Below are positions 35,001 to 45,090 of a stretch of 64,000 nt of DNA, one piece after another. The notes beneath the pieces are model-generated. The model saw only the letters and a program-made list of their open reading frames with translations, ran no database searches and had not been told where the DNA came from. The DNA lies in contig JAODTK010005782.1 of assembly GCA_026419785.1 (NCBI GenBank), forward strand, positions 124,001 to 188,000. Direction: 5' to 3'. The stretch comes from Sclerodactyla briareus (lineage: Eukaryota; Echinodermata; Holothuroidea; Dendrochirotida; Sclerodactylidae). Positions within the stretch are counted from its first letter, which is position 1. Every line of letters starts with the position of its first letter. The position numbers were made by a program, and so were the translations under genes.

Positions 35001-35737
35001 ACTATCGGTTGTTAAAAAAAATTGCTTTCGTGGTGGAATAATTGGAATTACACTGAAAACCAAAAATGGATCTGTTGCACTCTATGGAATATACTGAATC
35101 TAAATGTGGAGGGTGCGTCGTTTTCCTTCCACATCCATATTCACACAAACATAAACCAACGCCATACGAGTGACAGCATGATGAGTAATCGGCCCGCATG
35201 CCCAAAAAAAACAGTATATGCCCGGCAATGAACAAATTAACTCTCATTTATGATCATGATATGATTACAGCTTTACAGTCCGTTATATAGAACATTTATA
35301 AGCTTTGAGAAACGGGTTGATATTATTTTAATATGTGTTATCTTGTTATCTTCAAGAACCAGAGAAAAAATGAAGGTTGACAAACTGACAAGCGCGTTCA
35401 TGGTTGTTACTGATGTGTAAAGTGTTGACGTGTGCATTCTTCGCCTTTCTTAAACGTACACATTTGTATCAGGGCTGAGGTCCATTAAACACGGCAATTA
35501 TCCTTCAAGTCAGGACAGGAATGAGGCGAACTGCATCAGGCTTTGGCGGCTTCAGCTGAGTTGGGAACTGCGCTAACAATGCATGAAAGGAAACAGAATA
35601 CACCCCCCCCCCCCCCCACCTCCCATGCCCAGCAGTATATATGAGCGGAGCTTGCGGTGGCGTTCCTTGTGCAGCAAGTTTTGAATAATTACAAGTTTTG
35701 AATAATTAGCCCATCTCTGACGTTTCTTCCTCACAGG
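35001..35737. other. No gene seen
   Basis: It contains a C16 run at about 35603-35618. The last 8 bases (35730-35737, CTCACAGG) are the left target duplication of the next element. Confidence 0.45.
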
Positions 35738-36059
35738 CAGGGGCGGCGCCACAGGGGGGGGGGCAAGGGGGGCAGTTACCCCCCTTATGGGTTTGGGCCG
35801 AAAAAAAATAAAATCGTTCGAACGATGTTTTAACGCACTTATTTTCGTAGGGGTGGAGTGAGGTGTCTGTATATGTTACTACTACTACTATCAAGTTGTC
35901 GGATTCGAAGAAATATCTAGATGGGGGAGGTGGGGGGCACGGTACCCCAATTCCAATCCTAGCGGGAAAAGTTGTGGTGATAGTATTTACCTCTTGCGTA
36001 AATGAAAAAACCCAATTTTTTCGCGCTCCTCGCGCGCGTGGTCGTGTTTTCTTACGGTT

Positions 36060-37435
36060 CAGAGTTTTCTATTATTATATTATTATATTATATTATTACA
36101 CCAGTGCTTATAAAGCGCAATATCCCGAAGATCAATGCGCTGAGTACATAAACTACAAATTTAAATAACCATAGGTTTTGTGAATAAATGGTTTCAACGA
36201 TGACTTGAAAGATTCACAGATGAGGAGCCCCGGAGAATCGTTGGCAGCGTGTTCCAGAGTGCTGGTGCAGCATGACAAAAGGCACCGTTCCCAAGCGCTC
36301 GTTCGGTTGCTTGTGTAGTGCGGGGTCCTGTCGGACGAGGATCGGAGTGTGCGGCGAGGTTGGTAGATAGATGATGATGAGATCCTGGAGATAGATGGGT
36401 GATGAGTCATGAAGACACTTGAAGACGTATGTCAGTATCCGGAACTTGATCCTGACGTCACAGGGGAGCCATTGTAGATCAGCAAGAACCGGTGATATAT
36501 GATCGCGTGGGCTGACCCTTTAAATTATACGAGCTGCGGTGTTCTGGACAACTTGTTGTCGGTCGAAACTAATAGGCAGGGGCTCCATAAACAGACCCCA
36601 GCAATAGTCCATACGAGACACTACGAGGCTCTGAACTGAGTTTTGCAGGGCCTTATTGAGGAATTTTCGAATCTTGCCAATATTGCGTAAGTGGAATTTG
36701 CATGAACTGACCACACTGGATACTTAGTCAGCCATCGAGAGAATGCTCGTCAAGTGCGACTCCGAGAACTCGTACACTCCTCGACGGATTGATCTCATGC
36801 CCATCGAGTGTGAGAGATAGGAGGCCATGTCGGATCAGATATGGAGGATATGACGTTTGAAGTTCGTTTTGTTCTACGTTCAACCTTGAGGCAATTGCTG
36901 ACATCCACGACTGAGTGATCAGCACAGTCTTTGAACTTTGATCACTGCAAATTCCCGGCTCAGAGGCTTCAGTGGGATCGTACTCAGGGTATATTTGTAT
37001 TGTCGTCAGACATCCGATGATAGGATATGCCATGTTGGTTAATGATGTCTCCAAAGGGAGTGTATACAGGAGGAGAGCACCGGGCCGAACGGATCCATGA
37101 GGGCACGCCACGCGTAATATGGCGAGCCGGTTCGAACAATTTCCATTTATTTGGGACGCCACTGTGACCGGCCGCTGAGATAGGGAATCAAACCACTCGT
37201 TGGTGTGACCACTCAATCCAATTGAGGCATCCAGCACTTCCAGTAGTTTCCAGTGTGATCCACTGTTGTATCAAAGGCCCGCCACTGAGACGAGTAGAAG
37301 TCGAAAAGCAAGGCGGCTTTGTTGCGGTTCAAAATAAATGGAGGGGGTCGCCTGGATGTGAATCCTGAGTAGGGTGGTTCAGTGGAGTGATGGGACTTAA
37401 AGGCAGACTGGAAGATTTGATCAGATGCCATCCCC
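36060..37435 (-). pseudogene. 5'-truncated LINE inserted in the satellite array
   Basis: Read on the minus strand from 37435 the blocks are: SDQIFQSAFKSHHSTE and AFDTTVDHTGN (polymerase motifs up to AFDTVDH), a degraded ACPHGSVRPGALLLYTLPLE (GVPQGSVLGPLLYTLPLG), and a frameshifted DD site near 37010. Then come SCKFHLRNIGKIRKFLNKAL, VVSRMDYCWGL and QQVVQNTAARII, and the end SFKSSLKPFIHKTYGY. A 3' segment with GCGCTTTATAAGCAC and a (TAATA)n tail closes at about 36066. This is a Rex1/CR1-like LINE with a full set of decayed C-terminal polymerase landmarks. It begins abruptly within a satellite monomer at 37435, so it inserted after the satellite-bearing element. Confidence 0.85.
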
Positions 37436-38460
37436 CGCATTGATCTAATGTACCAAAAAGCAAGTTCGGGATTCAACAAATCTCGCAGAGGAGGGCACGT
37501 TCCCCCATCAAATCCTAGTTATTAGGTAAATGAAAAACCTGGCGGTGTTTTCCTCGTCAAATTCATTTGATCCATCATATGCCACGGATCCAATTTAAGT
37601 ACAAACATGAATTTCGCGATTCGAACAAACTCCGTAGAGGGGGGGGCGGGGGGGGGGGGCATTGTTTCACCCAAATTACTCCCCCAAAATGGGAAATGTG
37701 TGTTGCTGTGGTGATATGTTTTAACACTTAGGTAAATCGAAAAAAACAAAAAAAAATCGCGTCGTTGGGGTTTCTACAGCAATGTTCATTTGATCGATAA
37801 TATGCCACGCATGAATTTATTTGTACCGAAAATCAAGTTTGACGGATTCGAACAAATCTTCAAAGATGGGGCGCACGTTCCCCCAATCAAATTCCCTTGT
37901 GGAAAAATATTGTGTTGATAAGTTTTTAACACTTAGGTCATCCAAAACTTCCAAAATTCCGCGCGCTTCGCTCGCGTGCCGGTTTTCTTCGTCAAATTTC
38001 ATTTGACCCGATTATAGGCCAGCCACGATCAATTAAATGTACCCCACATGAATTTGGCGGATTCGAACGACCTTTGGTATAAGGGGGGGGGGGCATGTTC
38101 ACCGAAATCCCCAAATTAAACATGTTGTGGTGGTAGTTTTTAACACTTAGGTAAATCAAAAACCCAAAAATTTGACAGCGCTTCGCGCGCCGGCGTTGTC
38201 GTTGGCTTTTTCTACTCAATTTGTCATTTGATCCGATTATATGCCACGCAGGAATCTACTTGTACCGAAAATCAAGTTTAGCGGATTCGAACAAATCTGC
38301 AAAGATGGGGGAGGGGGGGCACGTTCCCCCAATCGAAATCCTTGTGAAAAATTAAAAATGTTGTGGTGATAGTTTTGGACACTTATGGAAGTAAAAAAAC
38401 CCAAAAATTTCCGCGCGCTTCGCACGCGTTGCCTGTGTGTTTTTTCCGTCAATTTTCATT
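37436..38460 (-). repeat. Satellite array, ~205-236-bp monomers (reverse copy)
   Basis: Anchors CACTTAGG recur at 37725, 37930, 38144 and (as CACTTATGG) 38380. Each monomer has GGATTCGAACAAATCT, a run of G followed by CACGTTCCCCCAATC, TGTGGTGATAGTTTTTAACA and, in most, a GCGCGCTTCGC-type palindrome. One further unit lies at 35880-36050, left of the LINE. Confidence 0.9.
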
Positions 38461-39029
38461 CGACCCCGATTGTATGACACGCATATATCTACTGTACCGT
38501 GGGGCTGTCGACTTCAGAGGGACTGTCATTCAGTAATCGGCTGGGGGACGCATTCCGGCCACCCCAGACTGCAGATTTTACCGTACTCCAGCGGTTATTT
38601 AGTCCAGCAATCGGCAGAACAAAGTTCAGTACAATCTTAGCCTTGCTGCATAGGCGCCACTGTAACTGAAGGCTACGTTCACGATCGAGTTTTTTGTGTG
38701 TAGGTCAGTTATTGACTGCTAGCGGGTCGATGCTGGCGTTCGGGGAACATCCTCTCAATCATAAGTGAGGAAAATTTTGAATAAAATACCCATTATACAA
38801 AATGACAGGACAAAAAAGCCAACTTAAGGATATTTTCAGTGTCGAGGAGGAAACGGCCCAGAGAGGCGATCTCCTGTCATCTGGGAGCTTCGAACGGCCA
38901 CAAATTTCGCGTACGCTCCGTGCCAACCTGTGGTGGCGCTCGCTTAGATAGTCAATCATCAAGTTTCGCCCCCCTATTGTAAAACCCTGGCGCCGCCTCT
39001 GCTCACAGGTATATGGATGCACGATCAGA

Positions 39030-39330
39030 GGCGTCAATCCGGTTCGAAAAGTTGGGGGACGATGTGGACTGCAATTTACTATCTGAACGGAGCGCCATCA
39101 TTGGTTGGCGCGTAGCGCACCCAGAAATGGCCCGTGGAGAAGTGGGGAGCAAGAGCATTGGGGTCACCGACCTTTGTCTTTAAGGCGGGAGGGCACAAGG
39201 GGAACCGACATTTTCATGGGGGGCACAAGGTTCTTTCTGAGCGGAGCGCCACGATCGGCTGGCGCGGAGCGTTCCAGGGGAATTTTTGTTTGTGACAAGC
39301 TCCCATATGGCCGGAAATGGCCTTCCCAGG
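39030..39330 (+). repeat. Two partial hairpin-repeat copies in tandem
   Basis: The first has GAGGCGTCAATCCGGTTCGA and hairpin 39092-39111. The second has GGGGGGCACAAGGTTCTTTC and hairpin 39246-39265 (GCGCCA ... TGGCGC). Both are followed by a CGGAAATGGCC-like segment or its relic. Confidence 0.65.
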
Positions 39331-40220
39331 CGTTTTAGGCTGCACGTACTACGCTTCACAATGGGCATTTCATGATAGAAAAAAAAATTGTAATCGGTTG
39401 GAAATTTAAACATTTTGTTGGACCTCGGTCTTATCGGTGCCCCGTCTTTAACTTTTTAGTCAGAATGTTCAACAATTGCTGCGCCATACTACTATCCACC
39501 AGTGCGCACGAAGCGCGCAATTTTTCTCGAGATTTCCAGAGCACATCGGAGGAAAAATCATGACCCCAGCAGAAATTTAGGACATTTAGCCATGCTTTAG
39601 CTCTCCCTGTCCCAATCATGATATAAAACGTTATGCATAGAAGCAGGGAACTTAGGGAAGCAGTTCCCTGGAGGAAACACGCGTTGAAAATCCAAGCAGT
39701 TCTGATAAGTCTATAGGCTACGCAGTTCAAAATTGCGCGTGGTTGAGAGAGGGAAACAAGGAAGGAAAGAACAAGAGGCTAAGGGTTTAGAATCCAAAAG
39801 AGATTGATTGTAGTTTCCACGGACAAATGAGAATGCTGTTTGTATATTTCACTAACGGATACGAGAGCTGGGGGCCAATGAGGCAGAAATTTCCCATAGA
39901 GTGCAGAGATTTGCGGGAGGACGGCGAGAGCAACTGGGACGAATTACACCATTAGTACCAAGCACGAGCTTTGTACACTTTTTAATGCATTGAAGCAAAT
40001 TGGCACAAGTACTGCCTTTCTGTCATACAAAAACAACAAATTAGCCAGGTCTAAATCAAATGGTCGCGAATACTGGAAGCATTTTATTCTTTTCGCAAAT
40101 CAAAATTCGTTGAGGGCCCACCGGGTCGGGGTCATGATGTTTCGAGGAACTTTCGGGAAGTGCCCCCCCCCACCCTTGGCGACGACAATGGCGGTATTGA
40201 GGTATTCAATGAGTACTTGA
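39331..40220. other. No gene seen
   Basis: A GTGCGCACGAAGCGCGCAAT palindrome at 39501-39520 belongs to the GCGCGAAGCGC-type repeats. Nothing else is recognised. Confidence 0.4.
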
Positions 40221-40310
40221 TTCAAGATCTGAGCGGAGAGGGGGGGGGGGGGGGGGGATTCATGACGTGGCTATCTAGCGGAACACCATCGTCGGCTGAT
40301 GCGGATCGGA
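40221..40310 (+). repeat. Degenerate hairpin-repeat copy after a G18 run
   Basis: GATCTGAGCGGAGAG, then a run of G at about 40240-40257, then GTGGCTATCTAGCGGAACAC. The hairpin arms are mutated (ACACCA ... TGATGC). Confidence 0.5.
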
Positions 40311-40742
40311 TTTGAGTTGGGTAAATGGTTTGTAACGTTGTACTATTCCAGTGATTCTGCAGGCTCGGCGGCTTTAATGAGAGCATTTATGGTCCATCTT
40401 CCGACAAAGGATTGCAAACAATAATTTGTATCGAAATTGAGTTAAACTCAGATATAGCGGGGATGTGACGGATCCCGATATCCTCAGTAAACCCAAGAGT
40501 GTTTTCCCCTGGTAGACTGTAGTGGGGCGAGGGGTGGGGGGGGGGATTCCGGCTCGGTCCAATTATTTATCATCCGGATACCGAAGATGATGATTGACAC
40601 GATTGGACCAGCGATGAAAGAAAAGGAGGGGGGCGGGGAGGTGCCTAAAATCGTGGGAACATTCTTGGCAAGGTTTATTTGCGTAACAATGACTCACAAT
40701 ACCCTACGTCACTTTTTTGGTTTCTTCGTCCTATTTTTTACA

Positions 40743-40899
40743 ACCTCTTCTTCTCTCTCTCTCTCTTCCATTCCTCTTCCCCCTCCTCTTTTTCTTCTCT
40801 CCCTTTTCCCCTTCTCTAATTCTTCTTCTCTTTTCTCCCTCTCCCCCCCTCTTTTTCTCAGTTTTTCTTTTTCGTTCTTTCCTTTCCCTCCTCCCTTTC
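40743..40899 (+). repeat. ~155-bp polypyrimidine tract
   Basis: Nearly pure C/T with a few A or G interruptions (for example AATTC at 40818). The long ORFs reported through it on both strands are low-complexity artefacts. Such tracts can form intramolecular triplexes. Confidence 0.8.
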
Positions 40900-42299
40900 A
40901 CATTTTGGTGAGTTTGCAACCAACATCTGCTAGAACTGGCAGCTTCAATTCAGCGCACACTGCAAATTAAAATGGCACTTGATGGGCCTTTTATCACATT
41001 ATTACCCCCACACCCACGACAAATTCACAGCAGGGGGCTTTCCCCTCTTGTGAATGCTTGATTTTATAAAGCCATTAGTGGAGATTTTCTCTTCCGAGTT
41101 CAAGGCTTCATAATATTCTGGCAACTTCTAGATCATTCTTAGTTTCAACTTTCCGTTTTTCGGGTTCAACCCATTATCATTCCTGGCGAAGAATCCTACT
41201 TGAATTTCTTAGTAAGGGTATAATACCACCCCTCTTCTTCCAATTTCATGATTGCATTCCATAGTCGGATATATATTTTGGAACTTTGACGAAGAAGTGG
41301 GAGATTGGTTCGCTCAATAATTAAAATTGCAATGAATCTTCGCGCTGGCCTGCTACTAATATTTTACTGCAATTTATCCGTATTTCTTTCGATTATTTAA
41401 TGGGAAACTAAACTTGATTTACTCTAACCTGCTGTGTCTTCTTGTCATCACGTCGGGACCTGCTCTAGACATTTGCTAGCCATGAATGTGGAGCTATCTG
41501 TGTGTAACCGATCCATTATGAATGTGCTTTTCCATTGTCGAAGACATCTTCAAGCACCTCACAGTATTCCCTTCCCCCTGATCATTAGTGACTTGTCAGT
41601 TTCACCAACCACCCCGGAGACACTCATAACACTCTTGTATATGATGTTCAACTCCTCTACCTACCTTGTCACCACCCGTACTATAAGCATGCCCCACTTG
41701 CTTGTTCTCTTTCACGGACCATTTCAGTACCTCACTCCGTGTCCCCTAGGGGATTCCCAACAGGGCTTCACGAAATGGCGCTCGCACCCTCCACACGGTA
41801 CGTAGTGGCCCTTTTTACCATGGGGGCGTGACCACTTACCGGCATTTCAGGAGAATTGTTTTGTCCAACAGCACTGCAAAAAAAAGTCATCTGGCTTCCA
41901 ATGGGCTAACGAACCCATTCAATGGTTTCGCCAGTCCTGATTCTATACCGACTGACCTAATCCGCCTCTAGTGTCAGAAATACCCAGTGTAACTGGTAGT
42001 GTATAACAATGATCCCTCTTCAGATTGCAGGATTGCATACCCTTTGATTGTAGAAAGAAGACATCCTAAACATTTACATAGTCTCACTTGTTATGTGAGT
42101 GACTGCGCTCAGGGGTCTCTACAGCTCAGGTTTCTTGCATGTCCCCACTACACCTGGGTGGGTGGAGTCATCCAAGGGTTACACTAGCTTGCCTGCATAA
42201 GGACACACCCTGGTGGGACTCTGATCCCACGATCCCAGGATCACAAGGTGGACTTGCGTCTCTTCTCAGAATCCTCAGGAGACTGAAAACTAAAAACCT
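40900..42299. other. No gene seen
   Basis: The 123-codon plus-strand frame at 41434-41805 has no recognised domain and no splice context that I can support. Confidence 0.35.
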
Positions 42300-42905
42300 C
42301 TAAACATTGCTTGGAGGTGATAGAGCTCCACACTTGTGATCAGTTGTTAGGATCCCATCGAAGAGCTGTCTCACAATATGGCACATGTGCATCGAGAATT
42401 TTGGAATCCTCCAGAGACAGAACACAAAACGTCTAAACATTGCTTGGAGGTGATAGAGCTCCACACTTATGATCAGTTAGTGAATTTCACAGAAGCTGTT
42501 CCATAATACGGCACTGCTGCCATTGGATAACTTCGGATCCTCCAATAAATTTCTAAACATTGCTACCCCAATGGAGGTGATAGAGCTCCACACTTGTGAT
42601 CAGTTGTTAGGATCCCATCGAGAGCTGTCTCACAATATGGCACATGTGCATCGAGAATTTTGGAATCCTCCAGAGACAGAAACAAAACGTCCTAAACATG
42701 CTTGGAAGTGATAGAGCTCCACACTATGATCAGTTGTTGAATGCCACAGAGCTGTTCAGATACGGACTGGTGCATTGGAAATATTAGAATCCTCCAATAA
42801 ATTTCTAAACATTGCTACCCCAATGGAGGTGATAGAGCTCCACACTTATGATCAGTTGTTAGAATTCCATTGAAGAGCTGTTCCACAAGACGGCACGGGT
42901 ATCAA
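42300..42905 (+). repeat. Higher-order tandem repeat, A-B-A-B-(A) of ~128-bp monomers
   Basis: GGAGGTGATAGAGCTCCACA recurs at about 42313, 42446, 42573, 42704 and 42825 (periods 133, 127, 131 and 121). Monomers 1 and 3 share ATGGCACATGTGCATCGAG and CCAGAGACAGAA. Monomers 2 and 4 share CGGCAC..TG, CCTCCAATAAATTTC and GCTACCCCAATGG. The real unit is therefore a dimer of about 260 bp. Confidence 0.9.
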
Positions 42906-43409
42906 GAGTGACAGCAGTTTAACGTCATGGTGACTTTACCTTTTGTGATGTCTTTCATTAAAGTTGTTGACATAAATAAGGTCAAAATTACACCTATCGG
43001 GGAGCCTCCAGGGTATGGCCCCCATGACCATATTATATTAGAGGACCTGGATTCAGCATGAGAGTATAAACAAACCTTTGATACTATTCTCGCTAATCGA
43101 GGGACAGTGCCTATTATGAAAATCACCTTGTGATGGGAGAGTAGTGCGGAGAGAGGGATGACCACAGCCTCCCCGTTAACCCGTAACAACAAATTGGGGA
43201 TGGGACTTTAATGGATACCACCTAGTCCTGTCCTTTGGCTTCTTCACAAAGGGACAAAATTGCAGCATTCACACTGTAGGTTCCAAGCTTCCATCCCCAC
43301 TTCCATGTGAAGTCAGTTTATGAATTTCCTCAAGAGTAAATTAAAATTACTCAAACAACAGCCACATTTAATTAGGTAAAGGGCAAGTTTCAAGAGTTGA
43401 GTCTTGTTT
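42906..43409. other. No gene seen
   Basis: The 96-codon minus-strand frame at 42902-43192 has no recognised motif. Confidence 0.4.
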
Positions 43410-44465
43410 TGTCTCGCCTGAACAAAGTCAGGAAGAGACACTTAGCGATCACTTTGTCGTGGTGTGGGTATGTGTTGTCCAACTTCATCGATAGCAGGAT
43501 TTCTTCCCGAAACGGTTAAAGACCGATTGTGATGAAATTTTGTATGCAGTATCGAGAGTTGGATATGAACGCGATCTGGTTAGATTTGGGCACGAACGTC
43601 ACTCGACAAAGTAAGGTCATGAGCCTATTTATGTTAAGTTCTGTTTATGGCTCGTTAGCAAGTTCACGGATGAACAGGAGGTGACTATGGTGACTTGGTT
43701 TTGGCATAGATGCAGATATAAGGTGAGATGACTGATTAGATTTTCACCATAAAAAAATGCTAATTAGTGGTCTGATTTGCATAGTGTATGCGAATTTAAC
43801 AAAGTTTTTCGGATTTCACGAACCTTGGGGAGTATGATCTACCTTTCAGTCCCAAAACTTTCAAACAAAGATTCAGGGTCAATGAACGTCATTCAATGTG
43901 CCTAATCTGCATAATTCCATGCGAAATCTTGAAGTTGCTTGGATTTTCATGAAACTTGTTAGGTAGGGTATAACCTTGAGTTCTGATTTTTTATATATGT
44001 TTTCAGGTAACTGGAGGTCTTCACATGTCCACCTGCATATTGATGCGTAATTTAAAAGGTTGCTGGATTTTCATGAACCTTGAGATCTTGCTTACCTTTA
44101 CTCTCCAACCTTTTTTACATAGACTGGAGGACAACTGGAGGTCATTCAGTGTGTGTCGATTTTGCATGGTTTATTAAAAAAACTATAAAAAAAACGATGT
44201 TCACTGAATCTTGATGGTATGATCTACCTTTAGCCCCAAAAATGTAACAAATAAATTCCTCCATTATGCAGATGGTTCAAGTGTTGGATTCCCATGAAAT
44301 TATTGAGTGCCACCATGGTCCTGAGATATTTGAAGTGAGAAAGGGTCAATGGAAGTTGAATATTGTAATAATTTGCATAATTTAGCAATATTTGTTAGTC
44401 ACATTTCCACACAACTTATACTCCTTCAGTAGATGGTCATTCATCAGTCCTTACGATTTGAAATT
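43410..44465 (-). mobile_element. Hairpin-terminated element with ~130-bp tandem core (reverse)
   Basis: In minus orientation the order is a core of about five diverged units of 122-136 bp, a unique stretch, ACACATACCCACACC, then a hairpin TGTCTC..CCTGA / TCAGG..GAGACA at 43410-43440. On the plus strand the unit anchors GGATTTTCATGAACCTT-like recur at about 43811, 43941, 44063 and 44199. The same hairpin ends the element at 55440-58048. This layout (tandem core, CA-rich tract, terminal stem-loop) is known from Helentron-associated elements such as DINE-1 and bivalve pearl elements. Assignment to that class is inference. Confidence 0.6.
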
Positions 44466-44469
44466 GGTC

Positions 44470-44640
44470 ACGCACAGGCGTAGATTTTTGTTTTTAAGTG
44501 GGGGGGGGATGATTTGGTAGATGCTATCTAAGCGGAGCGCCACCATAGGTTTGCGCGAGCGAACCAGAAAATTTTTTGCTTTTCACAACCTCCTAGACCC
44601 CCGGACCGGCACTGAGGGTTTTCCCGCTGTGTTTAACCTC
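44470..44640 (+). repeat. Hairpin-repeat copy
   Basis: GCGTAGATTTTTG, a G-run, then ATCTAAGCGGAGCGCCACCA with arms GCGCCA (44537-44542) and TTGCGC, then CCAGAAAATTTTTTGC and CCGGACCGGCACTGAGG. Confidence 0.7.
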
Positions 44641-44789
44641 AGCCTTCAAGAATGATATGTATCTCCGATTTGTGGATTGTTAAGGAGAATTGTTGCATCT
44701 TTAAAGCTATATACATTTTGATCAGTTAAAATGACGCAAGAAATAAATATGTAGACCACTAAAACCTGTTATGTTAATGAGGTCAGACC

Positions 44790-45090
44790 TCACCGCAGTC
44801 AGTCACAGGCAAATACATCCGCAGTTTGGGATCCAAACAAAACTTGTAACATTAAGAAGCCTGAAATGGTTCAGCGCAAGCTTACCAGATTTGTTTGCAA
44901 GGATCACCGTCGGTCAACCAGTGTCGCAGGCTCCTGCAACATCTTGCCTGGCCTACTTTCAGGAGAGGATGCCCATGTCACGACTCAAGCTGTTTCATAA
45001 TTCCATTAACGACAATTGGCTTTACTCGTGCCTGTTTTTTGTGGAGCTACAGACTAACTATCGCAAACGATCATCATCAGTGAATGCACT
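44790..45090 (+). pseudogene. LINE ORF2 C-terminal relic
   Basis: Two frames together read SAVWDPNKTCNIKKPEMVQR, KLTRFVCKDHRRSTSVAG, then LLQHLAWPTF and QERMPMSRLKLFHNSINDN. The pattern AxVWDPHTxxNIxKLExVQRRAARFVxxDYxxxxSVxxLLxxLxWPxLxxRR is a standard LINE tail. The 135-codon frame at 44771-45178 is therefore retroelement-derived and not a host gene. At least two frameshifts are present. Confidence 0.8.

Larger units (their letters stand above)
35738..39001 (-). mobile_element. hAT-like element with internal 220-bp satellite, copy 1
   Basis: The element is bounded by CAGGGGCGGCGCCA at 35738 and the complement of CAGAGGCGGCGCCAGGG at 39001. It has perfect 8-bp target duplications CTCACAGG at 35730-35737 and 39002-39009. 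In its own orientation (minus) it has about 550 bp of unique 5' sequence (39001-38450), an array of satellite monomers (38460 to about 35900) and a 150-bp 3' end with TTCGGCCC-like and ACTACTACTACTATC segments. The array is split by a LINE insertion at 36060-37435. Without the LINE it is about 1.9 kb. It shares all parts, in inverted orientation, with 51436-53643. No transposase frame is visible, so it depends on a partner (inference). Confidence 0.9.

Noticed and set aside
36728-37237. 169-codon minus-strand ORF, longest in the window, as a novel gene
   Set aside because: It is a decayed LINE polymerase segment (relics of GVPQGSVLGPLLYTLPLG and the DD site), within the 36060-37435 insertion.
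40587-40970. 127-codon ORF and its opposite-strand basic ORF
   Set aside because: The length comes from the polypyrimidine tract, which lacks stops by composition.
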